A stretch of DNA of 14,398 nucleotides from Acinetobacter sp. (lineage in GTDB: Bacteria; Pseudomonadota; Gammaproteobacteria; Pseudomonadales; Moraxellaceae), in the NCBI GenBank assembly GCA_030152605.1, contig JASLJB010000163.1:1-14398 (forward strand), read 5' to 3'. The notes under the pieces were generated by a model. The model was not told the DNA's origin. It saw only the letters and a program-made list of their open reading frames with translations, and did not search any database. The position numbers and the translations under genes are program-made. Shown here one piece after another: positions 6,927 through 13,907 of the stretch; the stretch's first letter is position 1, and each line of letters begins with the position of its first letter.

Positions 6927-7616
6927 CTAAGCCGTTTTGTTGGGATTAAAACCAATCAAACCGACATAATTCAGCACCTGTGCAAACTGATCCACCACTT
7001 CAAAACCAGCTTCCAAATACAATTGCTTGAGCTGCTGCGGATCAATCAAATAGAAATCCTGATATAAGCGCTGCATCATCGCAGTGGCCTGTGCTTCGGC
7101 CAAACCGGTAGCCAGTGCAAGATTTTCGAACACTCTGCCTTGTGATGGGTATTGAAATGCAGTCAGATCATAGCTCAGGCAGATGCCTGTTGGCTTGAGG
7201 CTATCGGCAATATCTTGAAAAAACTGAGGCTTTAAGTCATGCGCGACAAAGTGTGAGACCAAGATCGTCACCGCCGCATCAAATTGACCCTGCATCTGTT
7301 GCAAGACTGAGCTATCGCCATGCACAAAAGTGATCCTGTCTTGCAAACCCAAGTCTTGAATGTGTTGCTCAGCTTGTTTCAGCATATTGATGGCGGGATC
7401 AATTGCGCTAAAGCGCCACTGTGGAAATTGCTCCGCTAGATACTGCAACTCATAACCTGTCCCGCAGCCGACCACCACGACCTCAGCTTCGGGCTTGAGA
7501 TAGCTTTTGAGTAAGGCATGTACTTGCAAATGAATCAGTTCATAACCCGGAATCAATTTACGGATATGCTGATCATAGCCCGCAACCACCTGTTTGTTAT
7601 TAAAGTCCTTTGCCAT
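6927..7616 (-). CDS. Class I SAM-dependent methyltransferase
   Basis: The 229-residue product has a Rossmann-type methyltransferase core. Motif I is VVVVGCGTGYELQYLA (G50-G54), followed by an acidic ribose-binding position in FSAIDPAINMLKQAE. Further on are VHGDSS, FDAAVTILVSHFV (motif IV region) and a post-motif strand CLSYDLTAFQ. The substrate is not evident; small-molecule methylation is more likely than RNA given the short, domain-free ends. The frame also allows GTG at 7652. I prefer ATG 7616 because AGGAG lies about 11 bases upstream, while the GTG has no Shine-Dalgarno. The gene is on the same strand as cysK, 108 bases before it, so a shared transcript is possible. Confidence 0.82.
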   Translation of the reverse strand: MAKDFNNKQVVAGYDQHIRKLIPGYELIHLQVHALLKSYLKPEAEVVVVGCGTGYELQYLAEQFPQWRFSAIDPAINMLKQAEQHIQDLGLQDRITFVHGDSSVLQQMQGQFDAAVTILVSHFVAHDLKPQFFQDIADSLKPTGICLSYDLTAFQYPSQGRVFENLALATGLAEAQATAMMQRLYQDFYLIDPQQLKQLYLEAGFEVVDQFAQVLNYVGLIGFNPNKTA

Positions 7617-7760
7617 GTTCGACGATGCTCCTGGTGTATATAAGTATTCCACCCGAGAGGGAATAAAAAAGGAAAATTGGGATGAGTACTAGGCCGTTAA
7701 GAGGTACTTGATTCAAGGGTTGAGTTTGTATGCCGCTTTTTTTCATGTATCTTATGCTCA

Positions 7761-7863
7761 AAATCTCCCCTAACCCCTCTTTGCCAAAGAGGGGAATTCC
7801 TTTGAAATCAAAACCGTGTTGAATTCTAAGGCGCTCCTTCCTTTGAAAAAGGAAGGTTGGGAT
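7761..7863. repeat. BIME-like element, copy A
   Basis: A 103-bp element with two hairpins. The left one, CCCCTCTTTG-C-CAAAGAGGGG, spans 7774-7794. The right one, CCTTCCTTT-GAA-AAAGGAAGG, spans 7836-7856. They flank a centre bounded by two GAATTC sites. The element's outer ends are imperfect inverted repeats (ATCTCCCCTAACCCC versus ATCCCAACCTTCC read inward), so it resembles two REP modules placed head-to-head. Confidence 0.75.
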
Positions 7864-7940
7864 TAATGCTAGTCAGTTAAGGACTGCATAGCTTTGAAGT
7901 TGAAGTGTATTAATCCATTTTCATCTACTATCTAATGCCT

Positions 7941-8043
7941 AAATCTCCCCTAACCCCTCTTTGCCAAAGAGGGGAATTCCTTTGAATTCAATATCATGTT
8001 GAATTCTGAGGCGCTCCTTCCTTTGAAAAAGGAAGGTTGGGAT
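7941..8043. repeat. BIME-like element, copy B
   Basis: Matches copy A at 98 of 103 positions by eye; all five differences lie in the central segment between the hairpins, and both hairpins (7954-7974 and 8016-8036) are unchanged. Conservation of the stems over the centre suggests the folded form matters or that the copies are recent. Confidence 0.75.
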
Positions 8044-8173
8044 GGATTTAAAGCAAGCGCTTCATGTTGAAGTAATTTTCATAAAAAACACCATAGAAAT
8101 TCACTTTAAAAAGCTTAACTGACTGGCATTAAGGTTGGGATGGATTTAAAGCAAAGGCCTCATGTTGAAAGCA
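8033..8173. repeat. Pair of ~43-bp direct repeats running up to the synthetase stop codon
   Basis: The sequence at 8033-8075 recurs at 8131-8173 with a 98-bp offset. The first 24 bases (AAGGTTGGGATGGATTTAAA plus GCAA) are identical, and TCATGTTGAA is also shared. The left copy begins inside element B; the right copy ends one base short of the synthetase stop codon. This looks like a remnant of a deleted or rearranged element together with its flank. Confidence 0.6.
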
Positions 8174-8174
8174 A

Positions 8175-9884
8175 TTAAACAAACTCCACCTCTAAATTTA
8201 GTTGCTCACACATGATCTTGCGCAGTTTAAATTTCTGCGCCTTGCCAGAAGCAGTCATCGGAAATTCGCTGAAGAAACGCACGTATTTAGGCACTTTGTT
8301 ATGCGATAGATGCTGGGCACAGTATTGGCGAATGCTGTCTTCATCGCTTTGATGCTGTTCATGCAAGATAATACAGGCACATAACTCCTCACCATAACGT
8401 TCATCTGGCACGCCAATCACTTGTACATCACTGACATCGGCATGGGTATACAAATAATCTTCGATCTCTTTGGGGAATAAGTTCTCGCCGCCGCGAATCA
8501 CCACATCTTTGATCCGGCCTTTGATCTTGATGAAGTCCTGTGCATCCATTTCCGCGATATCACCGGTATGCATCCAGTTGGCATTGTCGATCACTTCGGC
8601 AGTTTTTTCCTGATCATCCCAATAACCCATCATCACCGAATAGCCACGTACACACAGTTCTCCGAGCTGACCACGCGGCACCATCTTGCCCTGCTCATCG
8701 ACGATTTTGACTTCCACATGTGGATGCACGCGTCCAACGGTTGACACACGACACTCCAGTGAATCCGTGGTTGAACTTTGGGTGCAAATCGGTGCGGTTT
8801 CAGTCATGCCATAACAAATGGTGATTTCATGCATATGCATGCGATCGATGACACGCTGCATGATCTCACGTGGGCATGGACTGCCGCCCATCACGCCAGT
8901 ACGTAGACTGCTCAGATCAAACTGATCGAACTGTTCATGCTCTAGCATGGCGATAAACATGGTCGGCACACCATATAAGGCGGTGCATTTTTCTTGTGCG
9001 ATGGCTTTCAGGCTATCCAATGGATGAAATGCCGCGGATGGATAGACCATACACGCGCCGTGGGTGAGACAGCCTAAGTTCCCGATCACCATGCCAAAGC
9101 AGTGAAATAATGGCACCGAAATACAGACCCGATCTGCTGGGCTAAACTTCATGGTCTGACCGGCAAAATAACCATTATTTAAAATATTATGATGGGTGAG
9201 CATAGTGCCCTTGGGATTACCCGTGGTCCCCGAAGTAAACTGAATATTAATCACCTCATCAAACTGCAAACTGGCGGCAATCTGTTGCAACTCAGCCAAT
9301 TGCGCAGCACTTGCTGGGCTTAATAGGTCCGCAAAACGATGCATGCCGGGTTGTGCTACTGCGTCGATTTTGATCAAATGTTTGAGATGCGGTAAACGTG
9401 CGGCATTGAGTCGTTTATCCTGACACTGGGTCAGTTCAGGTGCCAATTGGGTGAGAATCTGCTGATAATCCGTGGTCTTAAAGGTGGATGCGATCACCAA
9501 ACCGACACAGCCAACTTTGTTGAGCACATACTCCAGTTCATAGCTCTTGTAGGCAGGATTAAGATTGACCAGTACGATGCCGGCTTTAAATGCGGCAAAT
9601 TGGGTTATCGTCCACTCCGCACAGTTCGGTGACCAGATCGCCAAACGATCGCCTTTTTTGATGCCCAAGGCCACTAAGCTGCATGCCAAGGCATCCACCT
9701 GTTGCTGTAACTCACGATAACTGAGCCGGACATTTTGATGCACGCTGACCAATGCTTCTTGATCAGCATACTGCTGACAAGCCAAATCAAATTGTTCAGC
9801 AATCGACATGCCCAATAAGGGCTGATGGCTGGCACCAGTGGCATAACTCAATTGAGTTGTAGGCTGAGATAGGTGTGCATTCAT
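8175..9884 (-). CDS. AMP-dependent acyl-CoA synthetase, paralogue 2
   Basis: A 569-residue member of the ANL adenylate-forming family, resembling medium/short-chain acyl-CoA synthetases of the ACSF2/FadD type. It activates a carboxylate with ATP to an acyl-AMP, then forms the CoA thioester. Motifs in order: P-loop FTSGTTGNPKG (216-226), CYGMTETAP, MHTGDIAEMD, the hinge and A8 loop KIKGRIKDVVIRGGENLFP, and the C-terminal catalytic lysine K548 in PMTASGKAQKFKLR. All key residues are present. The ATG at 9884 has AAGGAG nine bases upstream. It is a close paralogue of the gene just upstream, with 71 bases between them and no clear terminator, so they are probably co-transcribed. The chain-length preference cannot be read from sequence; proximity to leucine-degradation genes suggests branched or short-chain acids. 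Confidence 0.93.
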   Translation of the reverse strand: MNAHLSQPTTQLSYATGASHQPLLGMSIAEQFDLACQQYADQEALVSVHQNVRLSYRELQQQVDALACSLVALGIKKGDRLAIWSPNCAEWTITQFAAFKAGIVLVNLNPAYKSYELEYVLNKVGCVGLVIASTFKTTDYQQILTQLAPELTQCQDKRLNAARLPHLKHLIKIDAVAQPGMHRFADLLSPASAAQLAELQQIAASLQFDEVINIQFTSGTTGNPKGTMLTHHNILNNGYFAGQTMKFSPADRVCISVPLFHCFGMVIGNLGCLTHGACMVYPSAAFHPLDSLKAIAQEKCTALYGVPTMFIAMLEHEQFDQFDLSSLRTGVMGGSPCPREIMQRVIDRMHMHEITICYGMTETAPICTQSSTTDSLECRVSTVGRVHPHVEVKIVDEQGKMVPRGQLGELCVRGYSVMMGYWDDQEKTAEVIDNANWMHTGDIAEMDAQDFIKIKGRIKDVVIRGGENLFPKEIEDYLYTHADVSDVQVIGVPDERYGEELCACIILHEQHQSDEDSIRQYCAQHLSHNKVPKYVRFFSEFPMTASGKAQKFKLRKIMCEQLNLEVEFV

Positions 9885-9904
9885 TGAATCTTACTCCTTG
9901 ATTC
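9881..9904 (-). promoter_or_regulatory. Ribosome binding site in a hairpin loop, synthetase 2
   Basis: On the mRNA strand GAATC-AAGGAGTAA-GATTC precedes AATG. The 5-bp inverted repeat places the Shine-Dalgarno AAGGAG in its loop. In this copy the flanking T...A adds a sixth pair. The 24-base block is identical to the one before the other synthetase at 11644-11667. Confidence 0.55.
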
Positions 9905-9955
9905 ATTACGCTTTATAATTTTATAACTGTGTTTTAATCCCCAGTGAGGTTGATC

Positions 9956-11647
9956 TTAACTAAAGACATTGACTAAATCCAACTCTTCGCACATGAATTC
10001 ACGTAATTTAAATTTTTGTGCCTTGCCGGATGCGGTCATCGGAAACTCGGTGAAGAAACGCACGTATTTAGGCACTTTGTTATGTGAAATATGCTCCGCA
10101 CAGTACTGACGAATGCAGTCTTCGGTGGTTTGATGCCCTTCATGCAAGATAATACAGGCACAAAGTTCTTCCCCATAACGCGCATCCGGTAGGCCAATCA
10201 CCTGTACATCACTGACATCGGGATGGGTATATAAGAAATCTTCGATCTCTTTGGGAAATAAGTTCTCGCCGCCGCGAATCACCACATCTTTGATTCGGCC
10301 TTTGATCTTGATGAAGTCTTGCTCATCCATTTCTGCGATATCACCGGTATGCATCCAGTTGGCACTGTCGATGACTTCGGCGGTACGCTCTGCATCATCC
10401 CAATAGCCCATCATCACCGAATAGCCACGCACACACAGTTCCCCGAGTTGACCGCGTGGCACCACTTTGCCTTCTTCATCCACGATTTTAACTTCAAGGT
10501 GAGGATGCACCCGACCGACCGTGGCCACACGACATTCGAGTGAATCCAAAGTTGAACTTTGCACACTCACCGGTGCAGTTTCGGTCATGCCATAGCAAAT
10601 GGTAATGTCTGGCATATGCATCCGATCGATGACACGCTGCATGATCTCACGTGGACATGGGCTCCCCGCCATGATCCCGGTACGCAAACTGCTCAGGTCA
10701 AACTGATCGAACTGTTCATGCTCCAACATGGCAATAAACATGGTCGGTACACCATAGGCCGCCGTGCAGCGTTCTTTTTCAATGGCTTTTAGGGTTTCGA
10801 GTGGATTAAACACTGCGGATGGATAGATCATGGCGGAACCATGACAGATACAGGCCAAGTTGCCCATCACCATACCAAAGCAATGGAACAGCGGCACCGA
10901 GATACAGACCCGATCCTGCGGCGTGAGGTGAATGGTCTGCCCCACAAAGTTACCGTTATTTAAAATATTGTTATGGGTCAGCATGGTCCCTTTGGGATTA
11001 CCGGTGGTACCCGAGGTAAATTGAATATTGATGGTTTCATCGAACTGTAGATCGGCAGCGATGGCATGCAGTTGCTTGAGTTGTTCGGGACTCGGTTCGG
11101 GCATCATGTCAGAAAAGCGATATAGACCGGTATGTTCATGGTCGTCGATTTTGATGACATGTTTGAGGTGAGGTAAACGCGCAGCATGCAGTAGTTTGTC
11201 CTCTGCTTGGCTCAGCTCAGGCGCCAGTTGGCTCAGGATCTCTTGATAGTCCGTGGTCTTAAAGGTGGATGCGATCACCAATCCGGCACAAGAGACTTTG
11301 TTGAGCACATACTCCAACTCAGAACGCTTATAGGCAGGATTGAGATTGACCAAAATAATCCCGGCTTTAAATGCGGCAAATTGGGTAATCGTCCACTCCA
11401 CACAATTTGGCGACCAAATCGCAAGACGGTCGCCTTTTTTCAAACCCAGTGCCAATAAACGACAGGCAAAAGCATCCACTTTTTGTTGTAGTTGTCGATA
11501 ACTGAGACGGACATCTTGATGCAAACTCACCACAGCATCTTGGTCAGCATACAGCTGACAAGCCAAGTCAAATTGAGCCCCTATGGTTTTTCCCAAAAGC
11601 GGTTGCTCGCTGGTGCCATAGGCATAACTTAATCGTTGTTGTGTCAT
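9956..11647 (-). CDS. AMP-dependent acyl-CoA synthetase, paralogue 1
   Basis: A 563-residue ANL-family ligase with the same motif order as its neighbour: P-loop FTSGTTGNPKG (210-220), CYGMTETAPV, MHTGDIAEMDEQD, GRIKDVVIRGGENLFPKEIED, and the catalytic lysine K542 in PMTASGKAQKFKLR. It is intact by every visible motif. It differs from paralogue 2 mainly in the N-terminal few residues, in a linker region around residues 140-200, and near the C-terminus; the catalytic core is almost the same. That points to a tandem duplication followed by modest divergence, possibly in substrate range. It lies 124 bases downstream of the TetR gene on the same strand. No strong promoter was seen in that gap, so it may be read from the TetR promoter. 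Confidence 0.93.
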   Translation of the reverse strand: MTQQRLSYAYGTSEQPLLGKTIGAQFDLACQLYADQDAVVSLHQDVRLSYRQLQQKVDAFACRLLALGLKKGDRLAIWSPNCVEWTITQFAAFKAGIILVNLNPAYKRSELEYVLNKVSCAGLVIASTFKTTDYQEILSQLAPELSQAEDKLLHAARLPHLKHVIKIDDHEHTGLYRFSDMMPEPSPEQLKQLHAIAADLQFDETINIQFTSGTTGNPKGTMLTHNNILNNGNFVGQTIHLTPQDRVCISVPLFHCFGMVMGNLACICHGSAMIYPSAVFNPLETLKAIEKERCTAAYGVPTMFIAMLEHEQFDQFDLSSLRTGIMAGSPCPREIMQRVIDRMHMPDITICYGMTETAPVSVQSSTLDSLECRVATVGRVHPHLEVKIVDEEGKVVPRGQLGELCVRGYSVMMGYWDDAERTAEVIDSANWMHTGDIAEMDEQDFIKIKGRIKDVVIRGGENLFPKEIEDFLYTHPDVSDVQVIGLPDARYGEELCACIILHEGHQTTEDCIRQYCAEHISHNKVPKYVRFFTEFPMTASGKAQKFKLREFMCEELDLVNVFS

Positions 11648-11667
11648 TGAATCTTACTCCTTGATTC
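11644..11667 (-). promoter_or_regulatory. Ribosome binding site in a hairpin loop, synthetase 1
   Basis: Same 24 bases as at 9881-9904: GAATC-AAGGAGTAA-GATTC then AATG, with AAGGAG in the loop of a 5-bp inverted repeat. Bases further upstream differ between the two genes, so the shared block ends sharply at the left arm of the hairpin. Confidence 0.55.
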
Positions 11668-11771
11668 TTTCTAGGCTTCATCAGTGCATTTTTGCGGATT
11701 CAGCAAAATTGCCTTTTTAAGCGTTTGCCCAGACTGCATCCTTCAGTCAGTACGAAGCCCCACTGTCCGCA

Positions 11772-12398
11772 TTAACTTGCGGGCAATGGCATCACTGCAT
11801 TGACACAAAAATCAGCAATCTGTTTAACAAAATAAGCCTTATCCAACTGACCAAAGTCTTCATGTAAAGAAGGGTTTAAAGGTTCAATCTCCACAAAGGT
11901 CATCGCACCCACTACGCATAATGACGCCGTGTTTAAATCGTCAAATGCAAACAGCCCTGCGCTTTTACCCTCAGCCAAAATTTGGCTAATACTGTCTTTG
12001 ATCAGTTGTTTACTGCGATAACGCTCATGCTCAAGTACCGGATCAACCGGCTCAAACATCAGTGAATATGACAGTTGTGGGCTATTCATGGCACGCCGAA
12101 CAAAGGTCGTGACCGCCTTGTGTAATTTCTGTTTTGCGTTTAGCTCACTCGCGGCAATGCTATTTAAAATCTGAATTTCAAATTGGATCGCTGCAGACAA
12201 AACTTCAATCAGCACTTGGCTTTTGTTTTCAAAATAGCGATAGACCAAACCACTCGATACGCCAGAGCGTTCAGCAATCGCTTGGATTTGTGCATCTTTA
12301 ATCCCACCTGACGCAATCAACTCACGAGCGGACTGCAAAATCGATTGGCGATTTTGCTCCATTCGTTCCTGCATCAAAGAAGATCGTTTATAGCTCAT
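11772..12398 (-). CDS. TetR-family transcriptional regulator
   Basis: About 208 residues, normal for TetR. The N-terminal DNA-binding domain is clear: helix-turn-helix around residues 36-57, IQAIAERSGVSSGLVYRYFENKSQVL. The C-terminal ligand domain is variable, as usual. The frame also allows ATG 12437, but ATG 12398 is preferred: GAG sits about nine bases upstream, and the longer form would add an unusual 13-residue leader before the family start. It is divergent from the liu genes, with a palindromic operator candidate between them, so it is most likely a local repressor of leucine/isovalerate degradation, probably responding to an acyl-CoA. TetR-type liu regulators (named LiuQ in some proteobacteria) are known to me, but I cannot confirm orthology. 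Confidence 0.88.
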   Translation of the reverse strand: MSYKRSSLMQERMEQNRQSILQSARELIASGGIKDAQIQAIAERSGVSSGLVYRYFENKSQVLIEVLSAAIQFEIQILNSIAASELNAKQKLHKAVTTFVRRAMNSPQLSYSLMFEPVDPVLEHERYRSKQLIKDSISQILAEGKSAGLFAFDDLNTASLCVVGAMTFVEIEPLNPSLHEDFGQLDKAYFVKQIADFCVNAVMPLPAS

Positions 12399-12440
12399 AA
12401 TTTTATTCTCAACCAATTGGAATGAATTGTAAATCATTTT

Positions 12441-12456
12441 GTGAATATAGATTCAC
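12441..12456. promoter_or_regulatory. Candidate TetR operator
   Basis: GTGAATATAGATTCAC has perfect 6-bp arms (GTGAAT/ATTCAC) around four central bases, a typical TetR-family operator size. It lies 43 bases upstream of the TetR start and overlaps the -35 of the proposed isovaleryl-CoA dehydrogenase promoter, so one bound repressor could block both directions. Confidence 0.55.
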
Positions 12457-12480
12457 TTTTTAAAAAAATAGTTGTATGGT
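12452..12480 (+). promoter_or_regulatory. Candidate promoter of the liu genes
   Basis: TTCACT (12452-12457), a 17-base spacer, then TATGGT (12475-12480). Each hexamer matches consensus at four of six positions. The overlap with the GTGAAT-N4-ATTCAC palindrome is what makes it credible. Transcription would start near 12487, leaving a ~95-base leader. Confidence 0.45.
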
Positions 12481-12504
12481 AGTTTCAAGCTCAATGATCA
12501 GCAT

Positions 12505-12521
12505 GGCGTTGTCACAACGCC
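12505..12521. promoter_or_regulatory. Perfect palindrome/hairpin in the liu leader
   Basis: GGCGTTGTCACAACGCC has 8-bp arms around one central base. As RNA it would be a 7-bp GC-rich stem with a three-base loop. TGATC and GATCA flank it and could extend the stem with a bulge. It lies about 18 bases into the predicted leader and about 60 bases before the ATG at 12582. It could be a second operator or an mRNA structure. The leader shows no strong Shine-Dalgarno. Confidence 0.5.
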
Positions 12522-12581
12522 CGATCAATCGAAATTGCTTCAAGGACACATACAAATATAACGGTTAGGACGACAACAGAG

Positions 12582-13754
12582 ATGAATATACGCAGCATAA
12601 ACTTCGGTCTAGACGAAACCCTCATTGCGCTACGCGATTCAGTTGCGGCGTTTTGTGCAAAGGAAATTGCACCCATCGCTCAAGAGGTGGATAAAAACAA
12701 CCTCTTCCCTGCACATTTATGGAAAAAAATGGGCGATATGGGACTACACGGACTGACTGTGAGTGAAGAGTATGGCGGTACAAACTTAGGTTACCTCGCA
12801 CATATCTTGGTCATGCAGGAAATCTCTCGTGCCTCCGCTGCGATCGGTCTATCCTACGGTGCTCATTCTAACCTATGTATCAATCAAATTAACCGAAATG
12901 GCAATGAGCAACAAAAACAACGCTTTTTACCTAAACTGATTTCAGGTGATTTTGTTGGTGCACTGGCGATGTCTGAGCCGAATGCTGGCTCCGATGTGGT
13001 CAGCATGAAGTTACGCGCTGAAGAGAAAGACGATCACTTTGTGTTAAATGGCTCGAAAATGTGGATCACCAATGGCGGTGATGCCGATGTGCTCGTGGTA
13101 TATGGCAAAACGGATCTGAGTTTGGGTGCGCATGGCATGACTGCCTTCCTGATCGAAAAAGATATGCCCGGTTTTAGTTATGGCAGCCATCTAGATAAAT
13201 TGGGTATGCGCGGTTCAAACACTTATCCCCTGTTTTTTGACAATGTCAAAGTCCCGAAAGAAAACGTACTCGGCGGTGTTGGCAATGGCGTCAAAGTCTT
13301 GATGAGTGGTTTGGACTATGAACGCGCCGTGCTCAGTGCTGGACCGTTGGGCATTATGGATGCGTGTTTGGATGAAGTGATTCCGTATATCCATGAACGT
13401 AAACAGTTCGGTCAAGCACTCGGTGAATTCCAATTGATGCAGGGTAAAGTCGCGGACATGTACTCGACCTGGCTGGCCTGTAAAGCCTTGGTCTATGCCG
13501 TGGGTGCTGCCTGTGACAAAGCCGATCACGACCGTAGTCTACGCAAAGACGCAGCCAGTGCGATTTTATATGCGGCTGAAAAAGCCACATGGATGGCCGG
13601 TGAAGCGATTCAGACCTTGGGGGGGAACGGCTATATCAATGAATACAACACTGGACGTCTATGGCGTGATGCCAAGTTGTATGAGATTGGCGCAGGCACC
13701 TCAGAAATTCGCCGTATGCTGATCGGTCGTGAGTTATTCAATGAAACTAAGTAA
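12582..13754 (+). CDS. liuA: Isovaleryl-CoA dehydrogenase
   Basis: A 390-residue FAD-dependent acyl-CoA dehydrogenase that oxidises isovaleryl-CoA to 3-methylcrotonyl-CoA in leucine breakdown, passing electrons to ETF. Visible features are ALAMSEPNAGSD (~127-138, FAD/substrate site), MWITNGGDADVLVVY, LGMRGSNT, and RQFGQ-like ERKQFGQALGEFQLMQGK. Also present are QTLGGNGYINEYNTGRLWRDAKLYEIGAGTSE. The catalytic base E247 lies in SGLDYERAVLSAGPLG, the helix position characteristic of isovaleryl-CoA dehydrogenase; most other acyl-CoA dehydrogenases carry the Glu near the C-terminus. Its identity is reinforced by the carboxylase gene that follows. Also called ivd. The ATG at 12582 has a weak ribosome binding site. 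Confidence 0.94.
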   Translation: MNIRSINFGLDETLIALRDSVAAFCAKEIAPIAQEVDKNNLFPAHLWKKMGDMGLHGLTVSEEYGGTNLGYLAHILVMQEISRASAAIGLSYGAHSNLCINQINRNGNEQQKQRFLPKLISGDFVGALAMSEPNAGSDVVSMKLRAEEKDDHFVLNGSKMWITNGGDADVLVVYGKTDLSLGAHGMTAFLIEKDMPGFSYGSHLDKLGMRGSNTYPLFFDNVKVPKENVLGGVGNGVKVLMSGLDYERAVLSAGPLGIMDACLDEVIPYIHERKQFGQALGEFQLMQGKVADMYSTWLACKALVYAVGAACDKADHDRSLRKDAASAILYAAEKATWMAGEAIQTLGGNGYINEYNTGRLWRDAKLYEIGAGTSEIRRMLIGRELFNETK

Positions 13755-13796
13755 GTCTTAATGAAACCAAGTAAGTCGTTTAACGAAATCAAGTAA
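13737..13796 (+). repeat. Triplicated gene end of liuA
   Basis: AATGAAACTAAGTAAGTC (from 13740) recurs as AATGAAACCAAGTAAGTC (from 13760) and AACGAAATCAAGTAA (from 13782). The first copy encodes the C-terminus NETK-stop. The third (TTT AAC GAA ATC AAG TAA, 13779-13796) is in frame with the gene, 42 bases on, and would encode FNEIK-stop. Local tandem duplication of the gene end is the simplest reading. The rest of 13797-13907 shows only the next gene's ribosome binding site. Confidence 0.6.
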
Positions 13797-13907
13797 ACAA
13801 TAGAAAACGCAACAGAAACAATCGCTTTGCCTGATGCGTGCTGAAAAAATCACAGTGATCCAGCGCGCACTGCACCGAATGGGATAGGCACAATAAGGAT
13901 ATGCACG

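Larger units (their letters stand above)
7666..8043. repeat. 180-bp-period array of BIME/REP-like elements
   Basis: The 558 bases between the methyltransferase start and the upstream synthetase stop contain no convincing gene. Two near-identical 103-bp elements are spaced exactly 180 bp apart (7761-7863 and 7941-8043). A third copy of only the right end (AAAAAAGGAAAATTGGGATGAG, broken here as 7666-7675 plus 7676-7687) falls in the same 180-bp register. The first 20 bases after each element (7681 and 7861) also match at about 75%, so the ancestral unit was probably longer than 103 bp. Confidence 0.75.

Noticed and set aside
7836..7856. Canonical Rho-independent terminator for the synthetase operon
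   Set aside because: The hairpin is strong but has no T-run after it on either strand; it belongs to the repeat element.
7761..8043. CRISPR-like array
   Set aside because: Only two full units, 180-bp period, 103-bp repeats with internal hairpins and diverged spacers that resemble each other; this does not fit CRISPR.
11689..11709. Terminator between the TetR gene and synthetase 1 (TTTTGC...GCAAAA)
   Set aside because: Only a 6-bp AT-rich stem with no proper T-tract; too weak to separate the two genes into different transcripts.
13215..13590. Two overlapping minus-strand open frames
   Set aside because: They are antisense shadows of the isovaleryl-CoA dehydrogenase gene, whose motifs are continuous through this region.
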